Origin: Sipunculus nudus
Taxonomy: Eukaryota > Annelida > Sipuncula > Golfingiida > Sipunculidae
Assembly (NCBI GenBank): GCA_026874595.1
Contig: CM049306.1
Location: 87,743,142-87,807,141, forward strand
Direction of reading: 5' to 3'
Length of the DNA: 64,000 nucleotides
Below are positions 62,161 through 64,000 of the stretch, in pieces. The notes beneath the pieces were generated by a model. That model was not told where the DNA came from. It did not search any database and saw nothing but the letters and a program-made list of their open reading frames with translations. Position 1 is the stretch's first letter; every line of letters starts with the position of its first letter. Position numbers and translations under genes: made by a program.

Positions 62161-64000
62161 ATCGCTCATCGGCAATGATTTACGTACTTCTTGACTAAGA
62201 TACCTGTCACGAGTGATTCTCTATAATGGTTATATTGAAGGCTCTCAGTTGTTTTACTTATACCCTGTGAAACCGAGTGATTGCCAATACATCGCCCATA
62301 CCAGGCTACTTCATACAACTTTAAAATATCAGTGCCCCACTGACCACTCAGAGATATTAGCTAACAGTAGGGGGCGCTGCAGTAATTTGTTGTCAGGTGT
62401 TCACTGGCCAGGTGACTGAAGTGAGATAAATAGCTGAGATATAGACTTAGTATGAATGTATATAAAATTTGAATTTATCAAAATTAAAAATGTTCAATTT
62501 ATATAGCCAAAATAAATGACTGATTATCCTCTTCTTTTTTGTTAAGAACTGTACGTATAGCCTAAGGATTCTTTGACTCTTCATGTATAATATAATCGTT
62601 CCTTAAAAACTTTCACAAGTTTCTTTACATCCCTTTTATATTTCCCTTTTTTTTGCATTTAACAAGTTGGTCGCCAGAATCTTTTTCAAAAACGTTATAT
62701 AGATGATCTGATCGATTTTAACACGATGTTGATAGATTACTCCTGTTTTAATCCCACATATATATATTATATTATATATATGTTGAAGTAACGTCAGAGA
62801 ATAACTCCACAAAAAATATAATCGGTATTTATTTTTTTCATTTTATAACAGGACTTTTCCATAATTTTACAAAAATGTCCGCATATCTATTGCTTTAACA
62901 TCGTTACTTATATATTTCTCACAAATGATTGAAATAGGAATGCTTTTCATAGTTTTGGAAAACAGCATACACTATCAACATAAATATACTGAGTACTAGA
63001 AAGGTTGAAGGAGGAACTACTTTTAATTTCAACACTATAACAAATCATCACCGTTTTTTTTTTTAACTTTTAAGGGTAGTGGATGTCGATAAACGGTGTT
63101 GCAACAATCAGGTAACAGGATGGATGTAACATCTAAATTTTACAATGGCATTGTTATTCAAAACTTCATCGTTTTTATAGGGTGTTAGGTATTATAAAAT
63201 ATTAAACTTTTAAAATATTTATTATAAAAGAAGTCTGCATGCTTTAAGTAATAATTTTGCCAATGATTTCATTTATTTTAATTCAACACAGTTCTCCTTC
63301 TTTAACACCGTTATATGTTGAAATAGGCATAATTTCAAGAAATAAATAAAATTACTTAGAAAAATATTAGAAAATGATTTTATTGCCAACATTTTTATTG
63401 ACCGAGGAAGATTGCTATAAATTTCCTTTCTATTTATTGCATTATACCTTTTGTGGGTTGCAGTTTTATTTTGTTTCAGGATATAATCGGAACACATTAA
63501 AATAAAAAATACGCAATTTACAAGGTTAAAATATATTTTTATTTTACAATACGGCGTACAAGTGAACATTCCATATTTTTTTCTAAATAAATTATGCTGG
63601 ACCGCGCAAGTCTGTAACAGTGTTGAAATTGAACATACACTTATAGGGCATTAAATTAGCAGAAACTATAATTCAACATAATAGTACCTGCTCTGCTGAA
63701 AGTTTACATTTTTATTGCCACAATAGACTCCATAAAATAAATATTTAGATGTTATTGTTCAGATGCTGTATACCTGCTGAAATGGGAAGTTTTTTGTAGA
63801 AAGACCCTTCCATTAAATTGTATATCCTTTTACGGTTTCTTTAGGAAAACGACTCAATATGTCTTCTTCTAAATAATTAATGATTGCCCTCTCATTTATA
63901 TCTGGTCAAAATACACGTTGTCTTACCAGTTCCTATATAGGCCGACTTTTAAATCAATTTGAAAAAATCAACAATATTACCGAATGCAAAAAATCCACAG
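62161..64000. other. AT-rich stretch, no gene recognised
   Basis: Open frames up to 98 codons occur on both strands but are AT-rich and without domains. No repeat family was identified apart from a short TATATA palindrome near 62757-62781. Confidence 0.5.

Noticed and set aside
62213-62419. 68-codon plus-strand frame
   Set aside because: No domain, no splice or context support, and composition like the surrounding non-coding DNA.

Overview
The window is eukaryotic nuclear DNA: AT-rich, with spliced genes, long introns and dense interspersed repeats. Two genes are recognisable and both lie on the minus strand. The repeat content (tandem-cored Helentron-like elements, a DIRS retroelement, a MULE, tRNA-derived SINEs, GACGGACG-rich repeat tails) and the metazoan gene structures suggest an invertebrate, most likely a marine mollusc such as a bivalve. 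The phylum is an inference from repeat style, not a proof.

Region by region. (1) 124-10672, minus: glucose-6-phosphate 1-dehydrogenase (G6PD). Ten coding exons give 429 codons and the gene runs off the left edge, so the last ~86 residues are outside. A likely untranslated first exon sits at 19153-19260. The introns hold a SINE head, a palindromic MITE, a Helentron-like tandem repeat (6493-7950) and a repeat carrying perfect DR1 nuclear-receptor motifs. (2) 10.7-19.2 kb: G6PD intron 1, repeats only. (3) 19.3-39.2 kb: no recognisable gene; interspersed repeats, several carrying the perfect palindrome GGTGGCGCCACC. (4) 39655-53019, minus: PACRG-like protein (PACRGL), seven coding exons, 243 codons, complete coding sequence. 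Its 8.4-kb second intron contains a Helentron-like repeat, inside which sits a 5.1-kb DIRS-type tyrosine-recombinase retroelement, inside which sits a tRNA-derived SINE. (5) 53.0-58.8 kb: repeats, two hairpin MITEs, and a possible first exon of a plus-strand gene (58554-58602). (6) 58855-61461: a Mutator-like (MULE) element with 9-bp target duplication, long inverted termini built from a TACCGAGCGCTA motif, a decayed transposase remnant and an 86-bp tandem array. (7) 61.5-64.0 kb: a GCTGATCAGC tandem repeat, then AT-rich DNA with no gene seen.

G6PD and PACRGL are functionally unrelated (cytosolic pentose-phosphate metabolism; a protein related to the ciliary axoneme factor PACRG). The main interest is the mobile DNA: an almost textbook DIRS terminal architecture, the MULE, and a 12-bp palindrome found 13 times in different repeat families. 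Splice sites and family calls were read by eye; no alignment or database search was run.
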